A stretch of DNA of 64,000 nucleotides, from contig CAXBBL010000011.1 in NCBI GenBank assembly GCA_963974215.1, positions 62,001 through 126,000 on the forward strand, written 5' to 3'. Of this stretch, positions 18,565 to 28,097 are shown in pieces. The DNA is from Croceimicrobium sp963974215 (GTDB lineage Bacteria; Bacteroidota; Bacteroidia; Flavobacteriales; Schleiferiaceae). The notes beneath the pieces were generated by a model that made no database searches, was not told the origin of the DNA, and was given only the letters and a program-made list of their open reading frames with translations. The position numbers were made by a program, and so were the translations under genes. Each line of letters opens with the position of its first letter. Position 1 is the first letter of the stretch.

Positions 18565-20943
18565 ATGTTTACATTTATCGCCCGACTTATACTTCGTAAC
18601 CGAATAAGCATGCTTAGCGTTCTGCTACTGCTGAGCTTTTACATGGCTTATCAAGGGCAATTTGTAAATGTGAGCTTTAAGTTTTCGCGACTTCTGCCAA
18701 AAACGGATAGCACGCAAGTAGATTATGACGTTTTTCGCGAGCGCTTTAATCAAGTAGGGAACACCGTGGTTATTGCTATTGACAGCTTTGATGTTTTTGA
18801 AGCCACAAATTATCAGCACTGGCATTCTTTAGAAAGCAATCTATTAAGCATTGATGGCGTGGTAAATATCCTATCGCCTGCTAATGCATTAAACCTAGGC
18901 CGCGACGATAGCGCTCAAACTCTTAACTATACTTCGCTCGCGCCCGCCTTAGCGGCGGGAAAATTTGATTCTGTTAAAGCAGTGTATAATGCTTTGCCTT
19001 TTTATCGGGGACTATTGGAAAGCGAAGATGGGCTTGTGCCCCTAATGCTTGTTCATATCGATAGCAAGAAACTTTATGATAAGAATATTATTCGCATTGT
19101 TGAAGAAATAAAACAAACAGTTGCCGCCGAGGAGCTTAGATTGGGGAGCGACATAAAAATTAGTGGCCTACCGCATATTCGCATGGCCAACACCAAAACC
19201 ATTAGTAAGGAAATTTTCATGTTAGTAGGTTTAGCCCTATTGGTGACGGGGCTAATTTTATATGCCTTCTTACGCAGCTTCCGCGCGATGCTGATCTCTA
19301 TTGCTGTGGTGGTACTAGGTGTATTCTGGTCTTTCGGACTAATTTCGGTGCTCAATTATGAGATTTCGATGCTTTCTTCATTAATTCCTTCTTTGGTAAT
19401 TGTGATTGGCGTCCCCAATTGTATTTTCCTCATCAATAAATACCACACCGAGTATAAGAATCACGGTAACCGCATTCTTGCCTTGCAAAGAGTTATTCGC
19501 AAAATTGGCGCTGCCACTTTATTGACTAACATTACCACTGCCATGGGTTTTGCGGCACTTATCTTAACCAATAGTGTTATTTTAAAAGAGTTTGGCGTCG
19601 TGGCTTCCATTAATGTGATGATGGTTTTCGTCATTTCCATTGTCCTAATTCCCATTTACTACAGTTTTGCGCGTGCTCCTAAAGAAAGACATTACAAACA
19701 TTTGGAGAAACGTTGGATCAAGGGTTTTATCGACTGGCTGATTCGCACCACTATGTACCATCGCAAATGGGTCTATATTGCATTAATTAGCTTGCTCATT
19801 ATTGCTTTATATGGAGTGAGTAAAATTTACACTACGGGTAATCTTAGTGAAGAGTTTAAAAAAAGTGATCCCGTTTATAAAGATCTGCATTTCTTAGAAG
19901 ACAAGTTTAATGGCATGGTTCCTTTGGAATTAGTGATTGACACTAAAAAGGCCAATGGCATTTATAAAAGTGCGACCCTTAAACGCATCGACAGACTGCA
20001 AAGCGATCTTGCGCAAGTAGAAGGCATCAGCCGATCCTTATCTATTGTTGATGGATTAAAATTTGCAAAGCAAGCCTATTACCGCGGCGATTCAAGTTTT
20101 TACGCGCTGCCTACTAATCAAGAGAGAAGCTTTATTGCTAGTTATCTCCCGAAAGGGGAAAAAGAAAATCAGTCTAATTTATTAAGCTCTTTAGCAGACA
20201 GTACGGCGCGTTATACTCGTGTTACCATGCAGGTCAAAGATATGGGCAAAGAAGAAAGCACCTATATGCAGGAAGCCGTTTTTGCTACTATCGCCGAAAA
20301 CTTTCCCTCCGAAAAATACGACGTAACCGTGACGGGTGCTTGGGTCGTTTTTCAAAAAGGAACCACCTATTTAATTAAAAACCTATTAGTAAGCTTAAGT
20401 CTAGCTATTGCGGTTATTGCCTTAGTAATGGCTTTTATCTTCCGCTCCTTCACCATGGTTTTGGTTTCTCTAGTTCCAAATATTTTCCCTCTAATTATGA
20501 CCGCGGGAATTATGGGGTATTTTGGGATTCCGCTAAAACCAAGTACCATTTTAGTGTTTAGTGTGGCCTTCGGGATTAGCATTGATGATACCATACACTT
20601 CTTGGCGAAATATAGGCAAGAGCTTAAAAACACCCGTTATAACATCGGGCAGTCGGTACTTTTAGCCATTCGCGAAACAGGGGTAAGTATGTTTTACACC
20701 TCTATCGTGTTATTTTTTGGTTTTAGCGTTTTCACCGCTTCTAGCTTTGGCGGGATTGTAGCCCTAGGAATTTTAGTAAGTATCACCTTAGTAATCGCAA
20801 TGATTGGTAATCTTTTAATATTACCAACCTTATTGCTTAGTTTTGAAAAGCTGATTATCAGTAAATCCTTTACCGAGTCTTACATTAGCATTTACGATGA
20901 CGAAGTAGATGAAAGTGAGGACTTTGAAGGAGAAAAACCCTAA
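18565..20943 (+). CDS. MMPL/RND family transporter (792 aa)
   Basis: An inner-membrane RND-superfamily exporter of the MMPL type, with two repeats of one helix, a large periplasmic loop and five clustered helices. The first helix is near residues 10-27, the first cluster about 215-365, the second repeat starts near 395 and its cluster runs about 605-770. The proton-relay region of the second half reads FGISIDDTIHFLAKYRQE, with the Asp-Asp pair typical of this group. Homologues move hydrophobic molecules such as lipids and hopanoids; the substrate here is unknown. No membrane-fusion or outer-membrane partner is adjacent. rmlA follows after 11 bp and is probably co-transcribed. Confidence 0.87.
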   Translation: MFTFIARLILRNRISMLSVLLLLSFYMAYQGQFVNVSFKFSRLLPKTDSTQVDYDVFRERFNQVGNTVVIAIDSFDVFEATNYQHWHSLESNLLSIDGVVNILSPANALNLGRDDSAQTLNYTSLAPALAAGKFDSVKAVYNALPFYRGLLESEDGLVPLMLVHIDSKKLYDKNIIRIVEEIKQTVAAEELRLGSDIKISGLPHIRMANTKTISKEIFMLVGLALLVTGLILYAFLRSFRAMLISIAVVVLGVFWSFGLISVLNYEISMLSSLIPSLVIVIGVPNCIFLINKYHTEYKNHGNRILALQRVIRKIGAATLLTNITTAMGFAALILTNSVILKEFGVVASINVMMVFVISIVLIPIYYSFARAPKERHYKHLEKRWIKGFIDWLIRTTMYHRKWVYIALISLLIIALYGVSKIYTTGNLSEEFKKSDPVYKDLHFLEDKFNGMVPLELVIDTKKANGIYKSATLKRIDRLQSDLAQVEGISRSLSIVDGLKFAKQAYYRGDSSFYALPTNQERSFIASYLPKGEKENQSNLLSSLADSTARYTRVTMQVKDMGKEESTYMQEAVFATIAENFPSEKYDVTVTGAWVVFQKGTTYLIKNLLVSLSLAIAVIALVMAFIFRSFTMVLVSLVPNIFPLIMTAGIMGYFGIPLKPSTILVFSVAFGISIDDTIHFLAKYRQELKNTRYNIGQSVLLAIRETGVSMFYTSIVLFFGFSVFTASSFGGIVALGILVSITLVIAMIGNLLILPTLLLSFEKLIISKSFTESYISIYDDEVDESEDFEGEKP

Positions 20944-20954
20944 AAGTCAATAAC

Positions 20955-21821
20955 ATGAAAGGCATTATCCTCGCCGGTGGATCTGGTACCAGACTACATC
21001 CTTTAACCTTAGCCGTTAGCAAACAGTTAATGCCCGTTTACGATAAACCCATGATTTACTATCCCTTGGGTACACTTTTACAGGCCGGAATTAGCGATAT
21101 CTTAATAATTTCCACTCCCCACGATATGCCACTTTTCCAAAAACTTTTGGGAGACGGCAGTCGCATCGGATGTAATTTTCAATACACCGTGCAACACGAG
21201 CCGAATGGCCTTGCGCAAGCCTTTGTTTTAGGAAAGGACTTTATTGGCAACGATAGTGTGGCTTTGGTTTTAGGAGATAATATCTTCTACGGATCTAAAA
21301 TGGAAGATCTTTTACAAAGCAGCAAAAACCCTAGTGGGGGTGTTGTTTTCGCCTATCAAGTTTCCGACCCTGAGCGCTATGGTGTGGTAGATTTCGATGA
21401 AAATCTTATTGCCCGCTCGATCGAAGAAAAGCCGACTAAACCCAAATCGCGCTATGCGGTTCCCGGTTTATATTTCTACGATAATAATGTGGTGCAAATC
21501 GCTTCGGAGCTAAAGCCTTCTCCCCGCGGTGAGTATGAAATCACCGATGTAAACAAGGAGTATTTAAAGCAGGGAAAATTGCAAGTAGCTATTTTAGATA
21601 GAGGTACCGCTTGGTTAGATACGGGCACCTTCCCTAGCCTAATGCAAGCAGGACAGTTTGTGCAAGTTATTGAAGAAAGACAAGGACTTAAAGTGGGCTG
21701 TATTGAAGAAATAGCCTTCCGCCAAGGTTTTATAAATGACGAAAAATTGGTAGAAATTGCTGAGCCTTTGTTAAAAAGTGGTTATGGCAAATACCTTTTG
21801 GATTTAGTGAAAAAAGACTGA
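20955..21821 (+). CDS. rmlA: Glucose-1-phosphate thymidylyltransferase
   Basis: RmlA (RfbA) makes dTDP-glucose from dTTP and glucose-1-phosphate, the entry step to dTDP-rhamnose and other deoxysugars. The 288-residue protein starts with the nucleotide-binding signature MKGIILAGGSGTRLHPLT and contains LGDNIFYG and the EEKPTKPKSRYAVPGLYFYD block. Length is normal. No rmlB, rmlC or rmlD gene is in the window, so the rest of the pathway is encoded elsewhere. It sits between the MMPL exporter (11 bp) and the polyprenyl synthase gene (11 bp), probably one transcript. Confidence 0.94.
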   Translation: MKGIILAGGSGTRLHPLTLAVSKQLMPVYDKPMIYYPLGTLLQAGISDILIISTPHDMPLFQKLLGDGSRIGCNFQYTVQHEPNGLAQAFVLGKDFIGNDSVALVLGDNIFYGSKMEDLLQSSKNPSGGVVFAYQVSDPERYGVVDFDENLIARSIEEKPTKPKSRYAVPGLYFYDNNVVQIASELKPSPRGEYEITDVNKEYLKQGKLQVAILDRGTAWLDTGTFPSLMQAGQFVQVIEERQGLKVGCIEEIAFRQGFINDEKLVEIAEPLLKSGYGKYLLDLVKKD

Positions 21822-21832
21822 TTAAATAATTG

Positions 21833-22795
21833 ATGGAAAAGTTTAAGGATTATGTAAGCTTGATTGAAAACACCTTGGCGCGCCAAGATTTCGATCAAGA
21901 ACCGATTGAATTATATCAACCTATATCCTACATCCTTTCCTTGGGAGGAAAACGACTAAGGCCAGCTATGGTTTTAGCGGGCTGCGACCTTTTCGAAGGC
22001 AATTTAGACGATGCCCTTTTGCCCAGTTTAGCGATAGAAATGTTTCATAATTTTTCGTTGGTACACGATGATATTATGGACGATGCTCATCTACGTCGTG
22101 GTAAAAAGACCATCCACGAAAAGTGGAATACCAATGTGGCCATCCTTACGGGAGATGCGATGCTGGTAAAATCGTATCAGTACCTAAATCAAGTTGATAA
22201 AAGTATTCTCGCTAAGGTTTACGAAATCTTTTCGAGAACGGCTTTAGAAGTGTGTGAAGGTCAACAATACGATATGAACTTCGAGAGCCTATCTAGCGTA
22301 AGCGAAGAAGATTATATTGAAATGATACGCCTAAAAACCGCGGTTTTACTGGGTGCGGCCCTTAAAATTGGGGCTTTAATTGGCAAGGCCTCAAATAGTC
22401 AGGCGGCAGCGCTTTACAAATTTGGAGTGGATGCCGGATTAGCTTTTCAGGTGCAAGATGACCTTTTAGATGCTTTTGGTGATCCCGATAAATTTGGTAA
22501 AAAGGTAGGCGGCGATATCTTACAAGACAAGAAAACCTTGTTAATGATTTATGCCCGTGAATTCGCGCCTTTAGAGTTAGCTTCTTTGCAAAAGGAGAAC
22601 TTAAAAGGTGAAGCGAAGGTGAAAGCTTTCCAGAAATTTTTTATCGAATGTGGGGCCGAAACGAAGGCCATTGCCAAGCGCGAAGAATTGTTAAAAAGTG
22701 CTTTAAATGCACTCGCTTCCGCAGATGCGAAAAATGATAAGGTGAAAATCCAACTCACAAATTTCGCTCAATGGCTCAGTCACCGCGATCATTAA
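21833..22795 (+). CDS. Polyprenyl (E-type) diphosphate synthase
   Basis: A trans-isoprenyl diphosphate synthase of 320 residues that condenses isopentenyl diphosphate onto an allylic primer. The first aspartate-rich motif DDIMD is at 79-83 and is followed by LRRGKKTIH. The second appears as FQVQDDLLD near residue 205. GGKRLRP at 38-44 binds diphosphate. Motif spacing fits a farnesyl/geranylgeranyl or longer-chain enzyme; chain length cannot be fixed by reading. The ATG at 21833 is chosen over the overlapping TTG at 21830. The downstream small gene overlaps its 3' end by 25 bp. Confidence 0.9.
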   Translation: MEKFKDYVSLIENTLARQDFDQEPIELYQPISYILSLGGKRLRPAMVLAGCDLFEGNLDDALLPSLAIEMFHNFSLVHDDIMDDAHLRRGKKTIHEKWNTNVAILTGDAMLVKSYQYLNQVDKSILAKVYEIFSRTALEVCEGQQYDMNFESLSSVSEEDYIEMIRLKTAVLLGAALKIGALIGKASNSQAAALYKFGVDAGLAFQVQDDLLDAFGDPDKFGKKVGGDILQDKKTLLMIYAREFAPLELASLQKENLKGEAKVKAFQKFFIECGAETKAIAKREELLKSALNALASADAKNDKVKIQLTNFAQWLSHRDH

Positions 22796-23100
22796 ATATT
22801 AACCTTAGCCTTTTAGAATCTCACCCGAAAAAGGAGTGGCTGCTTGCCAATCTGCGCAAGCAATTAGCCAAGGATTTAAATTGCCCAGAAGCAGAGGTTC
22901 CCGCGAGTGATTTAGAAAAGTGGTTAAATATATGGCTGGAAAAGCACCAAAGTCAAGGCTATTCATTTAGCGATTTATTTTACCGCATTGATTTGGCCGA
23001 AAAATATTTAAACGTGAATACCGAAGAAATCGCCCAAGCCATTCTCAAGCGCGAAGCGATTAAAGTCTATTTTAGAGCGCAGTACAGCGGTATTATTTAA
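22771..23100 (+). CDS. Conserved-looking small protein, unknown function
   Basis: A 109-residue soluble protein that I cannot assign to a family. It has no signal peptide or membrane segment and is predicted mostly helical, with a C-terminal segment TEEIAQAILKREAIKVYFRAQYSGII. Its ATG lies inside the polyprenyl synthase gene (25-bp overlap in another frame), which implies translational coupling. Codon use beyond the overlap resembles the surrounding genes, supporting a real gene. A repeat-family end lies 10 bp after its stop codon. Confidence 0.6.
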   Translation: MAQSPRSLNINLSLLESHPKKEWLLANLRKQLAKDLNCPEAEVPASDLEKWLNIWLEKHQSQGYSFSDLFYRIDLAEKYLNVNTEEIAQAILKREAIKVYFRAQYSGII

Positions 23101-23109
23101 GGTGCATTT

Positions 23110-23133
23110 GACTATAAATTATAGCCTCAGGTT
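23110..23133 (-). repeat. Solo end of the AACCTGAG intergenic repeat family
   Basis: Read on the minus strand it begins AACCTGAGGCTATAATTTATAG, like the ends of the paired elements at 41425-41656 and 55024-55187. There is no matching inverted partner nearby, so it is a solo or decayed copy. Confidence 0.5.
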
Positions 23134-23170
23134 TTCAATAATAGTTAACCCTAGTTAGAACTCATGTTCT

Positions 23171-23806
23171 TTAGAAGTACACTAAGAAAATGGGAGCCCA
23201 CGACGCGCCGTAAGGACTGTATTGATCATGCAGTAAATTATAGCGAATTCCCAAAAGCATCATTCCCTTCTTCCCTACTTTTTGACGAAAGCCACCTTGC
23301 ACAAAAAGAACATTAGTCCAGCGGTTTTCTACATCAAAATCAAAAGTGTTGATATTGTAGAGATAGGCATCATGGTTTAAAACCTCAAATTGAGCGCCTA
23401 GGAAAACACTTTCTAAAGGACTATAATTAGCGAAAATGTTGGGGCCATGCACGGTATTTTCGAAGTCTGTATTCTGATAACTGCCATTGGCCCAAATACT
23501 TCTCCAACGCGCATAATTATACATATACCCTGCTCCTACCACTAAATTTTCATTTACTTGATAACCGACTTGTGGCGCAAGGAAAATATTGGTATTAGTC
23601 CCAAACGATAATCCTGCACCGCCGCCGAAAATTAATTTATCAGTCCAAGATTTAGGTTTCTCAGGATTTACTTGTGTCTTTGGCTTTACTTCTTCGCTTT
23701 GCTCTGTTGGCTTATCGGCCGTGGAGCCACCCTTTTTAAAGCGCTCACTTTGCGCGGAAAGGCTTAACGAAAAAGCCACAAAGATTACTAACAAAAGATT
23801 TTTCAT
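23171..23806 (-). CDS. Predicted outer-membrane beta-barrel protein
   Basis: A 211-residue exported protein with a signal peptide (residues 1-18, LSLSAQ). A low-complexity polar linker (about 20-55, rich in Lys, Glu, Pro and Thr) is followed by a glycine- and aromatic-rich region with alternating strands (GGGAGLSFGTNTNIFLAPQ onward) ending in FLVYF. This is the pattern of a small 8-stranded outer-membrane barrel; no specific family is recognised. It has a -7 box at 23832-23839 and diverges from sucA. Confidence 0.7.
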   Translation of the reverse strand: MKNLLLVIFVAFSLSLSAQSERFKKGGSTADKPTEQSEEVKPKTQVNPEKPKSWTDKLIFGGGAGLSFGTNTNIFLAPQVGYQVNENLVVGAGYMYNYARWRSIWANGSYQNTDFENTVHGPNIFANYSPLESVFLGAQFEVLNHDAYLYNINTFDFDVENRWTNVLFVQGGFRQKVGKKGMMLLGIRYNLLHDQYSPYGASWAPIFLVYF

Positions 23807-23831
23807 ATTCAGCTAAACGATTTAGATTAAA

Positions 23832-23839
23832 CAAAGTTA
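23832..23839 (-). promoter_or_regulatory. -7 promoter box TAACTTTG for the beta-barrel gene
   Basis: Exact TAnnTTTG on the minus strand, 25 bp upstream of the start codon at 23806. Confidence 0.5.
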
Positions 23840-23905
23840 TATAAAGCAATGCCTATTTCGTATTAATAATGGTCGATTAGAAGAATGAGGGCATTATATT
23901 TATCT

Positions 23906-23913
23906 TAATTTTG
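23906..23913 (+). promoter_or_regulatory. -7 promoter box TAATTTTG for sucA
   Basis: Exact TAnnTTTG, 29 bp before the sucA ATG at 23943. Confidence 0.6.
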
Positions 23914-23942
23914 CACAAACTTACGGACCACGTAACATTAAC

Positions 23943-26705
23943 ATGGATAGATTTTCTTTTCTCGGTGGAGTACATAGTGACTTTATTGATGAATTATACC
24001 AACAGTATCTCACAAGCCCCGATAGCGTAGAACCTAGTTGGAGGGCTTTCTTTCAGGGCTACGACTTTGCCAAAGAAGAGTACGACGATGAAGACGGCAG
24101 CTATGCAGCAGATTCGGAGATAACTCTTAATCACGCTGAAATTGTAGCCGAAATCCGCAAGGAATTTCAAGTTCTTGCTTTAATTGATGCTTATCGCAAG
24201 AGAGGCCACCTCTTTACCGCCACTAACCCAGTGCGTACGCGCCGTGAATACGAGCCAAAATTAAGTCTAGAAAATTTCGGATTAAGCCAAGCTGATTTAG
24301 ATAAACCTTTTCAGGCAGCGAAAGAAATTGGCTACGACAATTCGAAAACCTTAAGCGAAATTATTGAACGCCTTGAGCGTGTTTACTGTCGCAGTATTGG
24401 TTTAGAGTATATGTATCTCGGTGATCCGGAAAAAATTACTTGGATTCAGAAAAAATTGCAAGAAGGAGATAATGCTCCTGATTATAGTGCAAAAGATAAA
24501 AAGCTCATCCTTCATAAATTAAATGAGGCGGTAGCTTTCGAAAACTTCATTAACCGAAAGTTTGTAGGTCAAAAGCGCTTCTCCATTGAAGGGGCAGAAA
24601 GTCTTATTCCCGCGATGGAATTCGGTATTCGTCACGCCGCGCGACTAGGTGTGAAGGAATTTGTAGTAGGAATGGCACACCGCGGACGCTTAAACGTCCT
24701 CTCAAATATTTTTGGGAAAACGCAACGCGATATCTTCAGTGAATTTGAAGGTAAAGAGTTCGTAGACGATGAGTTTGATGGTGATGTTAAATACCACTTG
24801 GGGTATACTACCACCAAAACTTTAGATAATGGCGAGGTTATTAAATTAAACCTCTCGCCTAATCCATCCCACTTGGAGGCCGTTGATGCCATTGTAACCG
24901 GTATAGCCCGTGCTAAGATCAATACCGATTACAATAAGGATGAGTCGAAGGTAATGCCCATCTTAATCCACGGAGATGCCGCGGTTGCCGCTCAAGGTAT
25001 CGTGTACGAAGTACTGCAAATGGAAACCCTAGAGGGTTACCGCACCGGAGGCACTGTGCATATGGTGATTAACAATCAAGTAGGCTTCACCACCAATTAC
25101 TTAGATGCGCGTTCAAGTATCTATTGTACGGATGTGGCTAAAACCGTTCAAGCGCCAGTTCTGCATGTAAATGGTGACGACGTAGAAGCGGTTATTCACG
25201 CAACGTTGTTTGCCATGGAATACCGTCAGCGCTATAATCTCGATATTTTCATAGATCTGTTATGCTACCGCAAATACGGACATAATGAAGGAGATGAGCC
25301 ACGCTTTACTCAGCCTTTACTTTATAAAACTATTAGCAAGCATCCCGATCCAAAGGTAATTTACCAAAACAAATTAGAGAAGGAGGGAATTGTCGATAAG
25401 GCCTTTATGAAATCGCTTGAGGCCGAGTTTAAAGATGTGCTGGAAATGCGCTTCGACGAATCGAAGAAGATTGAAAAAAACACCATCACCCAGTTTATGC
25501 TGGATGAGTGGGAAGGTTATAAGACCGCTAGTCCCGAAGACTTCAACCAATCGATCGATACTTCTTTCGACATTGATACTTTGAAAAAAATAGCTCACAC
25601 GATTACGCATCTACCAGAAGGGAAAAAATTCTTTGTTAAGATTAAACGCTTAATGGAAGACCGCTGGAAAATGGTAGATGAGCGCAATAGCCTCGATTGG
25701 GGTATGGCCGAGCTTTTAGCTTATGGTTCCCTCATTCATGAAGGTTTTAACATACGCCTTAGCGGTGAAGATTCGGAACGAGGAACCTTCTCGCACCGAC
25801 ATGCTGTAATTAAAGTAGAAGACTCGGAAGAAGAGCACGTTCTCCTCAATAATATAAAAGGCAAGGAAGGCCGTTTTGCGGTTTATAATTCCTTACTTTC
25901 AGAATACGGTGTAATGGGTTTTGATTATGGTTATGCCATGACTTCCCCCGAAACCCTGGTAATTTGGGAAGCGCAGTTTGGTGACTTCTTTAATGGAGCA
26001 CAAATTATTGTGGACCAATTTATTTCCGCTGCTGAAGATAAGTGGAAAGTGCAAAACGGATTGGTTCTATATTTACCGCACGGCTACGAAGGGCAGGGCG
26101 CCGAGCATTCTAGTGCCCGCTTAGAGCGCTGGTTACAGCAATGTGCCCAGTACAATATGCAGGTAGTAAATATAACTACACCCGCTAACTTCTACCACTT
26201 ATTACGTCGCCAAATGAAGCGCGATTTCCGCAAACCTTTGGTGGTGATGACGCCTAAGAGTTTACTACGTCATCCTAAAGTTCAATCGCCATTAGAGGAT
26301 TTGGCCGATGGCAGTTTCCGCGAATTAATCGACGATTCCCGCATTGAAGATAAAACTACTGTGAAAAAGCTCTTCTTTTGTAGTGGCAAGATCTATTACG
26401 ATATTGACAAAGTTAGAGACGAGGAGCTTCCGCAAGATCGCGCCTTTATTCGCCTCGAGCAATTATACCCTTTAGCCGAAGATCAGATCAAAGATTTGAT
26501 TGCCAGCTACCCGAATGCAGAAGAAGTTTATTGGGCTCAAGAGGAACCACGCAATATGGGTGCTTCTTGGTATGTTCAAGTTAACTTCCCTGTAAAATTA
26601 AAAGAAGTTATTTCGCCTGCCGCTAGTGCTAGTACCGCTCCCGGTTCATCAAAATTAGCCGCCTCGCGTTATGAGGCCCTGTTATCAAAAATTTTCAACG
26701 CCTAG
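23943..26705 (+). CDS. sucA: 2-Oxoglutarate dehydrogenase E1 component
   Basis: E1 of the 2-oxoglutarate dehydrogenase complex decarboxylates 2-oxoglutarate with thiamine diphosphate and passes the succinyl group to E2 (SucB, encoded 13 bp downstream). The 920-residue protein starts with the E2-binding N-terminal helix (FLGGVHSDFIDELYQQYLTS). It contains VVGMAHRGRLNVL, the ThDP region GDAAVAAQGIVYEV, and INNQVGFTT. The C-terminal transketolase-like half has the active-site segment SGEDSERGTFSHRHAV. Length and motifs are complete. Confidence 0.97.
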   Translation: MDRFSFLGGVHSDFIDELYQQYLTSPDSVEPSWRAFFQGYDFAKEEYDDEDGSYAADSEITLNHAEIVAEIRKEFQVLALIDAYRKRGHLFTATNPVRTRREYEPKLSLENFGLSQADLDKPFQAAKEIGYDNSKTLSEIIERLERVYCRSIGLEYMYLGDPEKITWIQKKLQEGDNAPDYSAKDKKLILHKLNEAVAFENFINRKFVGQKRFSIEGAESLIPAMEFGIRHAARLGVKEFVVGMAHRGRLNVLSNIFGKTQRDIFSEFEGKEFVDDEFDGDVKYHLGYTTTKTLDNGEVIKLNLSPNPSHLEAVDAIVTGIARAKINTDYNKDESKVMPILIHGDAAVAAQGIVYEVLQMETLEGYRTGGTVHMVINNQVGFTTNYLDARSSIYCTDVAKTVQAPVLHVNGDDVEAVIHATLFAMEYRQRYNLDIFIDLLCYRKYGHNEGDEPRFTQPLLYKTISKHPDPKVIYQNKLEKEGIVDKAFMKSLEAEFKDVLEMRFDESKKIEKNTITQFMLDEWEGYKTASPEDFNQSIDTSFDIDTLKKIAHTITHLPEGKKFFVKIKRLMEDRWKMVDERNSLDWGMAELLAYGSLIHEGFNIRLSGEDSERGTFSHRHAVIKVEDSEEEHVLLNNIKGKEGRFAVYNSLLSEYGVMGFDYGYAMTSPETLVIWEAQFGDFFNGAQIIVDQFISAAEDKWKVQNGLVLYLPHGYEGQGAEHSSARLERWLQQCAQYNMQVVNITTPANFYHLLRRQMKRDFRKPLVVMTPKSLLRHPKVQSPLEDLADGSFRELIDDSRIEDKTTVKKLFFCSGKIYYDIDKVRDEELPQDRAFIRLEQLYPLAEDQIKDLIASYPNAEEVYWAQEEPRNMGASWYVQVNFPVKLKEVISPAASASTAPGSSKLAASRYEALLSKIFNA

Positions 26706-26718
26706 TTATCACTAAATC

Positions 26719-27939
26719 ATGAGTTTAGAAGTAAAAGTTCCTTCACCAGGAGAATCCGTTTCCGAAGTAGAAATAGCCAGCTGGTTAGTTGCTGACGGTG
26801 ATTATGTAGAAAAAGATCAAGAAATTGCTGAAATCGATTCCGATAAGGCAACCCTTGCCTTGCCCGCCGAAGAGTCTGGTATTATTACCTTAAAGGCAGA
26901 AGAAGGTGAATCAGTAGAAGTAGGACAAGTAATTGCCCTAATTGATACTAGTGCTGCTACCCCCGAAGGAGACAGTAGTTCCAAAGCTGAGTCTTCCCCT
27001 AAAGAGGAAGAGAAACCTGCGCCTGCTCCGAAAGAAGCTCCCAAATCGGAAGAAAAAACTTACGCTAGTGGCTCTGCCTCTCCTGCAGCTAAGAAAATTT
27101 TAGACGAAAAAGGCATCAGCGCCAGCGCAGTAACCGGTACTGGTCGCGATGGTAGAGTTACCAAAGATGATGCAGTAAAAGCGGAAGCCAGTATGGGTAC
27201 ACCGACTAATGCTCCACGTCCTAGCGACAGTTCCAAAATGAGCAGCTTGCGCAGAAAGTTAGCCAAGCGTTTGGTAAGTGTTAAAAACGAGACGGCCATG
27301 CTTACTACTTTTAACGAAGTAGATATGAAGCCGATCTTCGATTTACGTCAACAATACAAAGAAGACTTTAAACTGAAACACGGCGTAGGCCTTGGTTTCA
27401 TGTCCTTCTTTACCCTTGCGGTTACCCGTGCGCTTAAAGAGTTCCCGCAGGTTAATAGCATGATTGACGGCGATAATTTAGTTAGCTTCGGTTATGCCGA
27501 CATTAGCATCGCGGTAAGCGGACCGAAAGGACTAATGGTTCCCGTTATTCGCAATGCCGAAAACATGAGTTTTGCTGGCGTAGAAAAGGATATAAAGCGT
27601 TTAGCCACCAAAGTAAGAGACGGTAAAATTACGGTGGATGAAATGACTGGCGGAACCTTCACCATTACCAATGGTGGTGTATTTGGCTCCATGCTTTCTA
27701 CTCCTATTATCAATCCTCCGCAAAGTGCCATTTTAGGAATGCACAATATTGTGGAACGCCCGGTAGCCATTAACGGCGAAGTGCATATTCGTCCGATAAT
27801 GTATGTGGCTCTTAGCTACGATCACCGTGTAATTGATGGTAGAGAGTCAGTTGGTTTCTTGGTAGCGATTAAAGAGGCGCTCGAAAACCCTGCTGAATTA
27901 CTAATGAACAATGAGGTTAAAAAAGCCCTTGAGTTTTAA
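26719..27939 (+). CDS. sucB: Dihydrolipoyllysine-residue succinyltransferase (2-oxoglutarate dehydrogenase E2)
   Basis: E2 carries the succinyl group on a lipoyl arm to CoA. The 406-residue protein has one lipoyl domain (residues 3-76) with lipoylated Lys43 in EIDSDKA. An Ala/Pro/Glu/Lys-rich linker (about 80-115) is followed by a peripheral-subunit-binding domain (about 120-155: SPAAKKILDEKGI). The catalytic acyltransferase domain carries His369 and Asp373 in YDHRVIDG. It pairs with sucA; the shared E3 (dihydrolipoamide dehydrogenase) is not in the window. A strong terminator follows. Confidence 0.97.
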   Translation: MSLEVKVPSPGESVSEVEIASWLVADGDYVEKDQEIAEIDSDKATLALPAEESGIITLKAEEGESVEVGQVIALIDTSAATPEGDSSSKAESSPKEEEKPAPAPKEAPKSEEKTYASGSASPAAKKILDEKGISASAVTGTGRDGRVTKDDAVKAEASMGTPTNAPRPSDSSKMSSLRRKLAKRLVSVKNETAMLTTFNEVDMKPIFDLRQQYKEDFKLKHGVGLGFMSFFTLAVTRALKEFPQVNSMIDGDNLVSFGYADISIAVSGPKGLMVPVIRNAENMSFAGVEKDIKRLATKVRDGKITVDEMTGGTFTITNGGVFGSMLSTPIINPPQSAILGMHNIVERPVAINGEVHIRPIMYVALSYDHRVIDGRESVGFLVAIKEALENPAELLMNNEVKKALEF

Positions 27940-27958
27940 TTAGACCCTTCTTAAATAC

Positions 27959-27994
27959 AAAGCCGCCCAGTTTTGCAATTGGGCGGCTTTTTTT
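27959..27994 (+). terminator. Intrinsic terminator after sucAB
   Basis: A 10-bp GC-rich stem (AAGCCGCCCA / TGGGCGGCTT) with a short loop is followed by a run of T. It closes the sucA-sucB operon. Confidence 0.88.
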
Positions 27995-28021
27995 GTTTTA
28001 AAACCTGCCTTATTTTTCCTT

Positions 28022-28066
28022 TCATTGAAAATCTATGGACTTTTAATTTATAGTCGCACTCAGGTT
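28022..28066 (-). repeat. Solo end of the AACCTGAG intergenic repeat family
   Basis: On the minus strand it reads AACCTGAGTGCGACTATAAATT and continues into a TTTCAATGA segment also found in the right end of the element at 41425-41656 (TTGAAAATCT at both). No inverted partner is present. Confidence 0.6.
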
Positions 28067-28097
28067 TCTAACTTAGCCGCCTGAATAGAATTTACAA